The notes: generated by a model not told the origin, from the sequence alone. Positions 8,668-17,028 are shown, numbered from the stretch's first letter. The stretch: DNA of 17,028 nt from Stagonosporopsis chrysanthemi (GCA_022560025.1 JAFISE010000342.1:1-17028), one strand, 5' to 3'. Translations and numbers: made by a program.

Positions 8668-10589
8668 CTAATTCCCCCTCACAACCCCCCCATCAACCGC
8701 CCCCTCCTTCACCACCGCCTCCCTCCCCTCCCCCTTCTCCCTAATCGCCACCTCCTCCAACTCCCCAAACGCCCCCAACACCTCCCCATACCGCTCAAAA
8801 ACCCCCTCCCTATACCCCTCCGCAACCTTCCTCACAAAACCCCCCTCATCCCACCTCCCCTCAAGGAAATCCTCAAACACCTCCCCACCCTTCCTCTGCA
8901 CCCCCCACGCAGCCTTGTACGCGGACCCCAGCGCACACGCATTGGCGCCAATCTCGAGCTTGAAGACGCCCTCGGCGCCGCCCAGGACCTGGCCCGCGAG
9001 CTCGGCGATGGCTGGGTTGGCAGCCCCGCCGCCCACGAGGTAGATGCGCCGCGGTTGGGGCGGGAGGGCGCCTTGCGGGGACACGAGGGGCTGCGAGCGT
9101 AGGCGCAGCGAGAGGAGCTGGGATTCGAGGATGGCGCGGGCGTCGGCTGTGGGGGAGGGCCAGGCGCGCGAAGTGTCGGTGGCTGGGGAAGATGAAGAGG
9201 CGGCGGCGGCGGCGGCGGCGGACTGCAGCCCCGCCCCGGGCGTCGCCAGGTATCGCCATGTCCCCTGCTTGACGGCGGGGACGATTTCCGGGCGGGGGAA
9301 GAAGAGGCCCAGACGCGCGGGGTCGGAGGGCGAGGCGGCGCCCAGCACGGGGGTGGCGAGCGCGGCGGCGTTGAACTTGTCCCATGCGCGCGAGGCGTCG
9401 TGGTTGTTGATTGCGTCGCGGACGTGTTCGCGGGCCAGGCCGCCATTCTTGTAGCACAGCATGAACATGTACAGGCCCGGGGTGGTGGGGTGGTTCATGA
9501 AGTGGTAGGCCGGGTCTGGTTTGTAGTGGTTTGTGCTCATGAGGAACGTGGTGCTTGTGCCGAGGGAGACGATGGCGTCCGAGGAGCGCAGGGGGAGCGC
9601 GAGGATGGTGCTGGGGTTGTCGCCGGTGAAGGCGATGATCTGCGTCGAGGCCGGGAAGCCGTAGCGCGTGGTGAAGTAGCGGGAGATGGTGCCGAAGCTG
9701 GCGCCGCCGTCTTCAGGGACGGAGCCGAGTTTCTGGCGCAGGTCCGCGCTGCCAGCGCTGCCGCCTGCGAGCGCCAGCAGGTCCTCGTGCCAGCGCCCGT
9801 TCTTGATGTCCCAGAGGTTGGCGCCGGTGACGTCGGAGATGTCCATGGGCGCGATCTTGCCGAGAAAGATGGAGGCGAGGAATGAGGAGACGAGCGTGAT
9901 GCGGGCGGTGGCTTTGTATGCCTCTGGGTATTTCTCGTGGAAGCGGAGGATCTGGGGGCCGCTGAAGCGCTGGTGTTGGTCAGTATCACGTTGCTCGTCC
10001 TGCTCGTCGTGGACCTACGTGGTGGGCCTTGCTGCCCGTGGCTGCTGCGAGGTTCGCGGGGTCACCAAGAGCTGCGTCGAAAGCCTCAACCTGCTTCTGT
10101 GTGCTGGCATCTTGCCAGTTGGGACTGAATGGGTGACTGAAGGCACCCTTCCTCTCGCCCTTTGCACCACCTTCGAGCTGCTCAAGCAACGTCTTCCCTG
10201 CATCGAGATTGGCAAGCAGATGCTCGGCATCCTGGCTCCAGAAGACTGTTCCGTGCTGCATGCCAGCACCAGAAATACCCTGAACTTTCGAGAAGTCGGC
10301 GCCCTGCTCCTTCAACCGCTGCAGCACGAGGTCGATAGCCTCGAGGAACAGAGCTACAGGCGCAAACACCTCGCCCTCGGCAGGGTTTGTGAGCACGCCC
10401 TTCTCAATGCCATACTTTGCACCGAAATCTGCGTCAAAGTCTACCTTTGCTTCCTGGAGGAGCTTGAGGTCGGAGCCGACGATAATTCCTACGTCCCCGC
10501 GGTCAGCGCAGCAATGGTGGGGTAGCTGTGTGGGGCTCACCCTTGAGCTGCTGGGTGCTCAGGTCGAAGCCCAGGAATTGGTCAGCCAT
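8668..10589 (-). CDS. xkiA: D-xylulose kinase (FGGY family)
   Basis: Phosphorylates D-xylulose with ATP to D-xylulose 5-phosphate, the entry point of xylose and arabinose carbon into the pentose phosphate pathway; cytosolic. Exons 10589-10541, 10488-10019 and 9969-8668 give 606 residues; introns are 52 bp (10489-10540) and 49 bp (9970-10018), with branch CTGAC. The N-terminus MADQFLGFDLSTQQLKG is the FGGY phosphate-binding start. Further blocks are GISGAGMQHGTVFW, TGSKAHHRFSGPQI, MDISDVTGANLWDI (from residue 215), FTGDNPSTILALP (probable catalytic Asp about 290), SLGTSTTFLM, YLVGGGAANPAI (from about 483) and GANACALGSAYKAAWG. A seven-alanine plus Ser tract (about 424-434) is inserted in the second domain. 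The start has A at -3. The name xkiA follows Aspergillus usage. Confident assignment. Confidence 0.92.
9199..9221. repeat. GGC trinucleotide repeat encoding polyalanine
   Basis: Seven full ggc units plus gg on the + strand. On the minus strand they encode seven consecutive alanines in the xylulokinase second domain, followed by a Ser-rich stretch. This is a low-complexity insertion, likely a surface loop, that may vary in length. Confidence 0.8.
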
Positions 10590-11041
10590 GGTCGAGATGT
10601 TCTGTTATTGGGGATTTGGTGAGTTGGAGGAGGTTGAGAATGCTGCAGGGCATGGAGAGATGGTATGCTGCCATGCTCGGAGGCCGCGTTCAGGGTCCAC
10701 AAATTGACGAAAGCTACATCACGCATTTTTACCGCCGGAGTCTGCGGCGAAGATCAGATACAATTGGCCCGCGGATAAAATCTGACCCAAATCGTGACTG
10801 TGGAATCTGCGTTTCGGTGTTTGCTCCCAACACATCGGTGCAGTCGCCGATCGGTGTGGCCTCACCTGTCGTTCGCCGCGGGAAATGACTGAAACGAGCG
10901 TTAGCGTGGAGGACAGCAACGAGCAGAAAACAACCGGACGATTAAACACAAATGGTTCCCTTATGGTGTATATGCTGTTGTCTAAACGCCAGAACGCCGC
11001 CCGGTCTTGGTCTTTGTCTATACAAAAGTACTGGTACAAGA
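10590..11041. promoter_or_regulatory. Xylulokinase upstream region and Mmt-like gene 3' end
   Basis: Both flanking genes are on the minus strand, so these 452 bp contain the xylulokinase promoter and the 3' UTR of the metal transporter. It holds CGGATAAA at 10772-10779, CreA-like SYGGRG hexamers (ccggag 10735-10740, gtggag 10906-10911) and attgg (CCAAT on the minus strand) at 10763-10767. No gene is seen here. Confidence 0.5.
10772..10779 (+). promoter_or_regulatory. CGGATAAA, AraR/XlnR-type motif
   Basis: Matches the pentose-catabolism regulator motif CGGDTAAW and the wider XlnR motif GGNTAAA, about 185 bp upstream of the xylulokinase ATG. Xylulokinase is a known target of these regulators in Aspergillus. 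Whether this organism has such a regulator is unknown, and a degenerate 8-mer can occur by chance. Confidence 0.35.
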
Positions 11042-12631
11042 TCATTTCCTCCTCCGTGCAGTGTCGGTGCTCTGGCTATGCTTGTGCTCATGGGTATGAG
11101 CATGGTCGTGATCGTGCTCATGCTCTGACTCTGGAGTGGCTGTCCCCGTGGCATCGCCGGTGATAAACTCGTCAAGGAAATCGGGCTCGCCTGTGCTGTT
11201 GGTGACGAAGCGCACGCGGACCTTCTTGACTCCGCGCACCTTTGCGCCTACTTGTTCACGAAGAACATCCTCAACAGCGCGAGTCTGTTCGACTGTCCAG
11301 GTGCCAGGTACACCAACCTCGACATCCATGAGGAAGTTCTGACCGGCCTTGACGCCCTGTACTGCCCGAACCTCAACCTTCTCAGCCGCTGTGTTTATGC
11401 TCTCCAGTGCCTTGGCGGCAACCTTCGTGACGTTCTCCTTCATCTCGTCCTCGACACCGACGTCGGCTAGCTCAAGAAGCGCAGACCTTGTGTTGCCCCA
11501 ACCGGCCTGAACAACCATGAGGGAGATAACAAGACCACCCACAGGGTCCAGCCATGCAGCGTTGTTGAGGACATTGGAACCGGCAATCAGGAGGAGGGCA
11601 ACAAAAGCTGTGAGCGAGTCGACACGGTGGTGGTAGGCGTTCGAGGCGAGAACTGTGGACTTTCGCTCATTGGCGACTTTGAGAGCTGGGTGTGTTGGTC
11701 AGCACAAGTTCGAAACTTGGCAGCAGATACACTTACTCGCTCGGTATAACCACTCTTTGATCAAGATCGACGCTGCAGCCAGCCACGCCGCGTTGATGTT
11801 CGGGCCCAGGCCGTCGCCGCTGCCGCCGTGGTGATGGCTGTGCGCGAGCAGCCCCAGATTGGCAACCGTCTCAGCGAACTCGGGGAAGAACTGCTGCATG
11901 ATTGTGATCAGGGCAGACCAGCCCATCATGAAGCCTCCTGCCAGCAGGATGCCGCTCACGCCCAGCGACCCGAGACTCTCCACCTTTCCGTAGCCGCTTG
12001 GGAATCGCTGAGAGGGGGCCTTCAGGGACCAGCCAACAGTGGCCAGGGTCATCACGTCGCTGACAAGGTCGGTCAAGCTGTGGATGGCGTCGGCGGTGAG
12101 CGCTGCGCTGTGTCAGAATCCGCAATGTTTCCTTCTCGGCGGCCATGTGTTCTTACCCTGGCTGTTGAAGACGTAGCCACCTACCCCTTTGCCCACGGCC
12201 ATGCCCAGGTTGACGTACAGGCCAATGCGGGTGATGCGGACGCCGGCATCATGCTTGTTCTTGGACAGCAGGAACGTGTTGTCGTGGTGGTGGTGATGGT
12301 GTCCGTGGCCGGCGTGCCCGTGGGTGTGGGTGAGGCTTGTCATGGCAGCGGCAATGTGTCGTGTGCGGTGGGCGGTCGAGCTCCAGTTGAGAGGGCGCAA
12401 GGCTGTGTCTGATATTTGCGGCGAGTGTGTGCTCCTCTGGACCCCCTTTGTATGCGACCAAGTTTGCAGGACGCGCAGCTGTGGGCGGAATCTTGCCGGG
12501 TAGAATGGGTAGGGCGACGTGCTATTCCGCCCGTGCGACTGCGCTGAGGCCGTCGGTGGTGACAGCGAATGTGGTGTCTGGCTTGCGCGCCTGCAGACAG
12601 CAAAGCCATCTCTCCGGACGCGCAGCAGCAT
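11042..12631 (-). CDS. Cation diffusion facilitator, mitochondrial Mmt1/2 type
   Basis: Divalent metal exporter family (CDF); yeast Mmt1/Mmt2 move iron across the mitochondrial inner membrane. Exons 12631-12157, 12102-11737 and 11685-11042 give 494 residues; introns are 54 bp (12103-12156) and 51 bp (11686-11736). Residues 1-96 are Arg/Ser/Thr-rich with almost no acidic residues, like a mitochondrial presequence. A His-rich loop GHGHHHHHHD follows (about 108-117), then hydrophobic segments from about residue 134. The CDF metal-site helices are visible as ALTADAIHSLTDLVSD (TM2) and NAYHHRVDS (TM5). A soluble C-terminal domain begins near 315, and the tail EHEHDHDHAHTHEHKHS is again His-rich. 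The first ATG has C at -3; Met97 has G at -3. The His-rich arms suggest zinc or another metal is possible instead of iron. Confidence 0.87.
12284..12301 (-). repeat. Six-histidine tract
   Basis: Six consecutive His codons (cac/cat) just after the putative presequence and before the first membrane helix of the CDF transporter; a natural metal-binding cluster and an in-frame trinucleotide repeat. Confidence 0.75.
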
Positions 12632-13157
12632 GGGTAGGGCGCAATGACAGCCTCCGCGCGGTCTGTGTGGCAGCTCTATGCATGTGCAGCCATCCTGCGA
12701 TAATTTCGAGCAGCGGTTGCGGCCGCCAGCTTCAGTTAAGCTCGGTCAAGACATCATCGTCCCGCGCAAGTGGGGCCAGGCACGCAGGCACAACGTGCAG
12801 CTTGTCGGTGCATTTTCTCCTGCGTGCAACCTCTGATTCAAGCCTCACACGACACGTCAATCTGCTCTGCCGTCCTCGCACTTTGCGTCGTCACCCTCCG
12901 GCCGAGAGGCTGCATACGCTCTCCTCCATGTTTCACTAGCCAGAAAACATCACAAGGAACACGCGTTAGTCGAGTGTGCGAGCAGTAGAACCTTCCACTT
13001 CAAGCCTTGTATTACGACGCCCAATTGGGCTTATACCATTACCAAGCTATCTTAATTAAATTCGGACAGTACTGTTCCAAGGGCACTATACCATGGCCCA
13101 GGAGCCATGCCTGCTAATTCACCGCGGTTGACTAATCAGTATCTCCACTATGCACCT
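12632..13157. other. Intergenic: transporter upstream region and lipase 3' end
   Basis: This 526-bp interval lies between two minus-strand genes. It holds the promoter of the Mmt-like transporter on the left and the lipase 3' UTR on the right. An AT-rich patch (about 13010-13075, including cttaattaaatt) lies near the lipase end. No tRNA and no convincing coding sequence were found; one open frame on the + strand is antisense to the transporter's first exon and has no domain. Confidence 0.6.
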
Positions 13158-14176
13158 CTACAGCTTCGGCTTCGCGCCATCTGCCTGCACAGGCTCTGCA
13201 GAGCGAGCGTGTATCCAGTTGGCGACGTCGTTCATGAACGCCTCCTTGTCAGGGCTGGGCTCATCGTGTACTACCAGCATTAGCAGTGTTGGTGCACGGA
13301 GGTGTCTGACTTACAGCGATGGTAGTACCCCTCATACGCCTTGAATTCTTTGTCCTTGACTTGCAGTGCGTCTGCGAGCCGCTTGGACGCTGAGAAGGCT
13401 GTGATCCCATCCTTGTCGCCATGGGCAATCCAAATCCTTGTCACGCCGCCTTCCCCAGCATCATCTGGAATAACGATCCTACCAGCTGCCAAGTCGCCAG
13501 TACGGTCGAGCATCCCAGCTAATCCCTCCAGCGTGCCCGTATCGTGACAGAGTTCGTCTTCTTCAAACCGCTTGCAAGCGTCGGGGTCGCGCGAGATGAG
13601 GTTGACATCAAGCTTGTTGACAAGTTGCTTGTGTGGCAGCAGTCGCCCAGCAAGTCTCCCAAAGAACACGGTCAACGACGAGGGCTTCGACTTGGGGTCG
13701 AAATCTACAAAAGGCGACTCCAGCAAGTATCCGCGGATATGCTTTCGTACCTCACGTGGGCCTTGCGCGGCGTAGCACAGGACCTCTCCGCCGCCCATAC
13801 TATGGCCCATCAAGAACAGCGGTACTGGACTCGGTATCACTGACTTGATGAACGACGTGATATCATTAAGCACTCTGGTTGTTGGTCCTGTATCGCCTCG
13901 CTCGGCTTTCTTTGTTACTGACTTGCCCCATCCTCTGCACGGAGTCAGCAGATGATGCATCACCTGTTCAGAGGCTCTAATCTACCTTTGGTCGAAGCCG
14001 TACACTTCGATGCCTTTACTTGCGAGATATGGGAAGAAGTTGCCGTAGGTGTTGATGTGATCTGAGAAACCGTGGATGAAGACGAGTCGAGCTCGAGCCG
14101 GCCCTTCCGTGGCCCAAGTTTTCGTGTAGAGCTTGCGCCCGTCGTCCACTGTATGCCAACCCTCTGTGGCAGCCAT
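13158..14176 (-). CDS. Monoacylglycerol-lipase-like serine hydrolase
   Basis: Alpha/beta-hydrolase close to monoacylglycerol lipase (yeast Yju3, animal MGL), which releases fatty acid and glycerol from monoacylglycerols at lipid droplets or membranes. Exons 14176-13986, 13934-13315 and 13270-13158 give 307 residues; introns are 51 bp (13935-13985) and 44 bp (13271-13314). Features in order: LVFIHGFSDH (oxyanion HG), YGFDQRGWGKS, nucleophile elbow GHSMGGG (Ser about 109), cap region, IAHGDKDG (Asp about 239) and YYHRLHDEP (His about 269), so the catalytic triad is complete. The final exon supplies the usual end of the family (NDVANWIHARS). The start has A at -3. No signal peptide. It is divergent from an OXNAD1-like gene with 222 bp between start codons. 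Substrate is inferred from family resemblance. Confidence 0.88.
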
Positions 14177-14398
14177 GCTGAGGCTAGAGAGAAGTCCACG
14201 GAGTTGACGGCAATGTCCAAGTGCGCGTGCAACAAAGCGGTGTCAGACTATTGACCCGGCGCGGCAACTCAGCCGCGGCTGTCCGATTGCATCATAGCAG
14301 CCGTTAAGCTTCTTCGATCGCCAGGGTTCGAGGGACAGCGAAGAACCCCACCGACGCACCCACCAGCAGCATTTTCTTCCAGCCTGATTTCAGCTCGG
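14177..14398. promoter_or_regulatory. Divergent 222-bp promoter region
   Basis: Head-to-head spacing between the lipase-like and OXNAD1-like start codons; both promoters must share this short interval. A small inverted repeat cttcg...cgaag lies around 14311-14342. I saw no strong known motif. Confidence 0.5.
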
Positions 14399-15553
14399 AT
14401 GCAGCGGTGCATATTCCGTCACGCACTCCGCCAGCACCTTTTCCCTCGTGTTGTCCCTATCCCCTGCACACGGCGTCTCAGCGGCAGCATGCCCACGACG
14501 CGCTCTGCCAAGGCGAAGAGCATAAGTCACCAGGAACGCACCGCGTGCGAACCGCGCAGCAATGAGCTCCACCGGGCCACGGTCGGTCAGGTGACGGCCG
14601 TCAACGACCGCATCAAGACGTTCAGGTTCGACATAGTAGATAAGAACGGCTTCAACGTACTGTCGGCTCCTTTCCCATCTCCGCTTTCGACATGCGCTGA
14701 TGGCTGAGGCAAGTTCCTCCCAGGCCAATGGCTCGATGTCTTCGTGCCTGACATTGAGAAAGCCGGTGGCTTCACCATCACATCCTCGCCCAAAGATGCG
14801 CTGCCCCAGGGCGACCCCGACCACTCGCCCTTCTTCGAGCTCGCCATACAAGACAGCCCGGACAACCCGCCCGCGGCATGGCTGTGGCAGCCGGAAGAAG
14901 AGATATTGGGGAAGGAGGTCACCGTGCGGGTCGGCGGTAACTTTGTCTTCCCTCCGCCAGGCCTGAACCTGGAGAAGCCTAAGATCAAGCGCGCCATTTT
15001 CATTGCCGGCGGCGTAGGCATCAAGTAGGGAGCTTCACGATGTAGGTCTGCTGCAGTTACTAACGCGTCCAACAGCCCTATGATGTCGATGATGTACTAC
15101 ATCAACCAGAACTACCCCAACCTCGAAGTGCGCCTCCTCTACTCGACCAAGGTGCCCTCGAAAGAGACCAGTCAGGAGGAGGTTCTCTTTCTCCCACAGA
15201 TCATCAGCCTCTTCCGCATACCGCGCTCCGAGTCTACCAAAGATCGCATTGAGCTGTTCTTCACAGGCACCTGGGACGGCTCGGAAGTAGACCGAAGCAA
15301 TGATCAGCCCATCCAGCCGCTCATGTCGTTGACATTGCCCAATCTCGACTCGGCGACAGAAGTGCCGGTAATCGCGTGGACGCACCGCATCGATGATATT
15401 GCGCTGTCGAGCGCCGTTGGAAACAAGGATGACGCCAAACACACTGTTTTCTATGTGTGCGGCCCTCCTGCCATGACCGACGGGTTTGTTGAGTACTTGA
15501 AAGAGCAGAACGATGTCGCGCCCGAGCGCGTTCTTTACGAAAAGTGGTGGTGA
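14399..15553 (+). CDS. OXNAD1-like mitochondrial flavin/NAD(P) oxidoreductase
   Basis: Ferredoxin-reductase-fold oxidoreductase resembling animal OXNAD1, whose reaction is not established. Exons 14399-14656, 14714-15024 and 15076-15553 give 348 residues; introns are 57 and 51 bp. Intron 1's acceptor (caag at 14713) was chosen because it yields FNFLPGQWLDVFV, the family's FAD-domain opening. Residues 1-30 are Arg-rich without acidic residues, like a mitochondrial presequence. The FAD domain holds LPGQWLDVFVPDIEKAGGFT; at the usual R-x-Y-S flavin motif it reads GGFTITSSP, with no Arg. The NAD domain shows IFIAGGVGINPMMSM, then FYVCGPPAMTDG, and the chain ends EKWW. The first ATG has C at -3; Met31 (14489) has A at -3. 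Divergent from the lipase-like gene. Fold is confident, function open. Confidence 0.85.
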
Positions 15554-16307
15554 GACCCAGCATGCTAGCATCTTGTTCCTCGTTCTCAGCTTGAGTGCAT
15601 TGTCTTTTTCGGTGCATGGTACATAGCCGCCTCACCTTGCAGCATATTCGGCAACATCCGCATCCAGCGTCACAGTAGATAGTCAGTCGAGTGTCACTTC
15701 ACTCTAAATTCGCAGCTTGTCTTCCGGAAGCATGATCGTTGCAGCAGGCGCTGTCGCAGTTCGATCCTCACACCATGAATCTGCATTTAAGGCGCATTTA
15801 CGCGCCGCAAAGGCCGCAAAATCGACAAGGCCGTGATAGCTGCGGGAACCAACGCTGGGCTTGCCCCATGTGGCCCTCAGCCCGTATTCTTCGCCCGTCC
15901 GCTAGCAGGGATGTGCCCGCCTTAGTTCCCGTCTTCGCCGCTGTGATTGGTGTGAGTGCAGGATTTATGTGTGTGATAGTCCAGAATGCGTGTGCCACTC
16001 AGCGGCTGCAGATGGACTTTCGCCCCTCAATCGCTGGAATAAGCCTGCAGACTTCGCTTTGGCGTGCTGCATGGCGGCCGGCTGACCGTACGAACGGCTG
16101 TTAAGAGCGAGGAACGCCCGGCTGCGTGCAGTGTGTGTGATCTGGACTTTGACGTGTGCTATAGCTGGACGGCAGTCACTGCAATTACTGACACCGACCT
16201 CATCTATGCGGACTTCCTGAACGACTGCGATACCCGCACCCTTCTGGATTGAGCTCAGCTGAAGCTCATCCTAGTCCAACCTCGACATCAGCTTATCGTC
16301 AACCACC
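15554..16307. other. Intergenic region upstream of membrane protein gene
   Basis: These 754 bp separate two + strand genes. The left part is the OXNAD1-like 3' UTR and the right part the promoter of the membrane protein. It contains attgg (CCAAT reversed) at 15946-15950 and a short hairpin ggcgc-6-gcgcc at 15791-15806. A ttcgatc string near 15761 recalls a tRNA T-loop but has no supporting stems. Small open frames have no recognisable features. Confidence 0.55.
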
Positions 16308-16944
16308 ATGGCCCGCTTCTTCATTCCGCGACAATGGCGCCTTGCGCGCTATGTTTATTTCCTCATGATCTTTGAGTTTCCATTCACTGTCGCCAATCTC
16401 GCACTATTCGGTATTGCGTCGCCAAACCTGTATCGAACCATTCTGTGGAACGAGGGTGGAAAGATGGGATTCAACTCGGATACCTCGACTATCGTCTACG
16501 CGTATGCAAACTACAAGCCAGTGAAAACGCCATTAATTTGGAGTGGATAGTAAGTCCAGTTTGGTTGTATCGAAAGAGATGGATCAAGAAGCGCATATTA
16601 TATCAAATCTCACTTGCGTACAATACTAATCCCGCCCAGCAACACACAATACCACCTCGTAATCGGCGTCGTATGCATGTTCTTCTACCTAGTCAAAGTC
16701 ACAATGTGGCTCCTCCACGTCTTCCTCCCCATCTTCTCCATCCTACTCCACATCCCCCTCCTCGCCATCTGGGCCTACGGCATCTACATCCAGACCTCGC
16801 CCGACACCATCGACCCGCAGCGCAGCAACAGCGGCGCCCCCTGGTACATCACCAAGAACTGCAACATTGTCTCCGACTCCACAGTGCGCGGCTACTGCAT
16901 GCAAGCCAAGAGCAGTTTCGCCGTGAGCTGCATCATGCTGTACG
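16308..16944 (+). CDS. Conserved fungal membrane protein of unknown function, 3' part missing
   Basis: I recognise a widespread uncharacterised fungal membrane protein type starting MARFFIPRQWRLARYVYF, but no function. Exon 1 is 16308-16549; a 90-bp intron (16550-16639) carries a textbook gtaagt donor, tactaat branch and cccag acceptor; exon 2 runs from 16640 to the breakpoint. About 183 residues are visible. Hydrophobic helices lie near 14-36, 86-106 and 108-131, and a fourth starts near 172 (FAVSCIMLY) where the sequence turns into poly-C, so a four-helix protein is likely. A loop after helix 3 holds WYITKNCNIV and GYCMQAKSS with paired cysteines (possible disulfide). The start is well placed (accATGg). 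No signal peptide other than helix 1. Confidence 0.75.
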
Positions 16945-16976
<32 letters not shown>

Positions 16977-17028
16977 ACCACCCCCAACACCACCACCCCC
17001 CCCCCCACCCCCCCCCCCCCAAGCCCAC
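16945..17028. repeat. C-homopolymer window end (probable artefact)
   Basis: 32 consecutive C (16945-16976), then C runs broken by A (cca, aac, acc patches). It interrupts the fourth membrane helix of the upstream gene and would encode only Pro/Thr/Asn. Its make-up mirrors the outward-read left end. Artefact is the preferred reading. Confidence 0.8.

Noticed and set aside
12427..12939. 170-codon open frame on the + strand near the transporter start
   Set aside because: It is largely antisense to the presequence exon, Ser/Arg/Ala-rich and lacks conserved features.
14311..14345. ggttcgag string with cttcg/cgaag flanks resembling an RNA gene
   Set aside because: Only a five-base inverted repeat supports it; there is no cloverleaf and it lies in a short divergent promoter.
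1016..15553. Secondary-metabolite or defence gene cluster
   Set aside because: The genes are conserved housekeeping types (ubiquitin, sugar kinase, metal transport, lipase, reductase), with no synthase, no pathway-specific regulator, and no mobile or repeat-rich context.
15750..15775. tRNA-like T-arm (gttcgatcc)
   Set aside because: The flanking bases do not form the five-pair T stem, and no acceptor, D or anticodon stems could be found upstream.
15791..15806. ggcgc-6-gcgcc hairpin as a terminator
   Set aside because: A five-pair stem without a T tract, and rho-independent terminators are not expected in fungal nuclear genes.

Overview
This window is nuclear DNA from a filamentous ascomycete (Pezizomycotina; a Dothideomycete is my best guess, on overall feel only). 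The evidence is compact, GC-rich genes carrying short introns (mostly 44-58 bp) with GT...AG ends and CTGAC/CTAAC-like branch sites just before the acceptor, on both strands, with no operon structure. Nine protein-coding genes can be reconstructed by joining exons across frames; seven are complete and two are cut by the window ends. I found no rRNA, tRNA, CRISPR, transposon or virus-like sequence.

Left to right: a dienelactone hydrolase family gene (-, cut at the left end just before its nucleophile motif); a UBP3/USP10-type ubiquitin-specific protease (-); a GC-rich 1.1 kb divergent intergenic region; a RING E3 ligase of the RNF10/Mag2 family (+); a ketohexokinase-like pfkB sugar kinase (+); a D-xylulose kinase (-), tail to tail with the previous gene; a cation diffusion facilitator of the mitochondrial Mmt type (-); a monoacylglycerol-lipase-like hydrolase (-); an OXNAD1-like mitochondrial flavin/NAD oxidoreductase (+), divergent from the lipase; and a conserved but uncharacterised fungal membrane protein (+), cut at the right end.

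Two neighbourhoods look meaningful. First, the USP10-like deubiquitinase and the RNF10-like ligase are head to head. In animals these two proteins are known to act in opposition on the same small-subunit ribosomal proteins (uS3, uS5), and yeast Mag2 modifies uS3. Second, two ketose kinases (ketohexokinase-like and xylulokinase) are tail to tail with only 101 bp between their stop codons, and the xylulokinase upstream region holds a match to the AraR/XlnR-type motif. Two predicted mitochondrial proteins (the Mmt-like carrier and the OXNAD1-like reductase) have a poor-context first ATG and a better-context in-frame ATG just after or within the presequence, suggesting possible dual localisation.

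Both window ends run outward into poly-C (read as G on the + strand at the left), interrupted by A/CA patches, and both start from the same junction string. Each breaks a conserved protein domain. I read these ends as assembly or sequencing artefacts, not telomeres.
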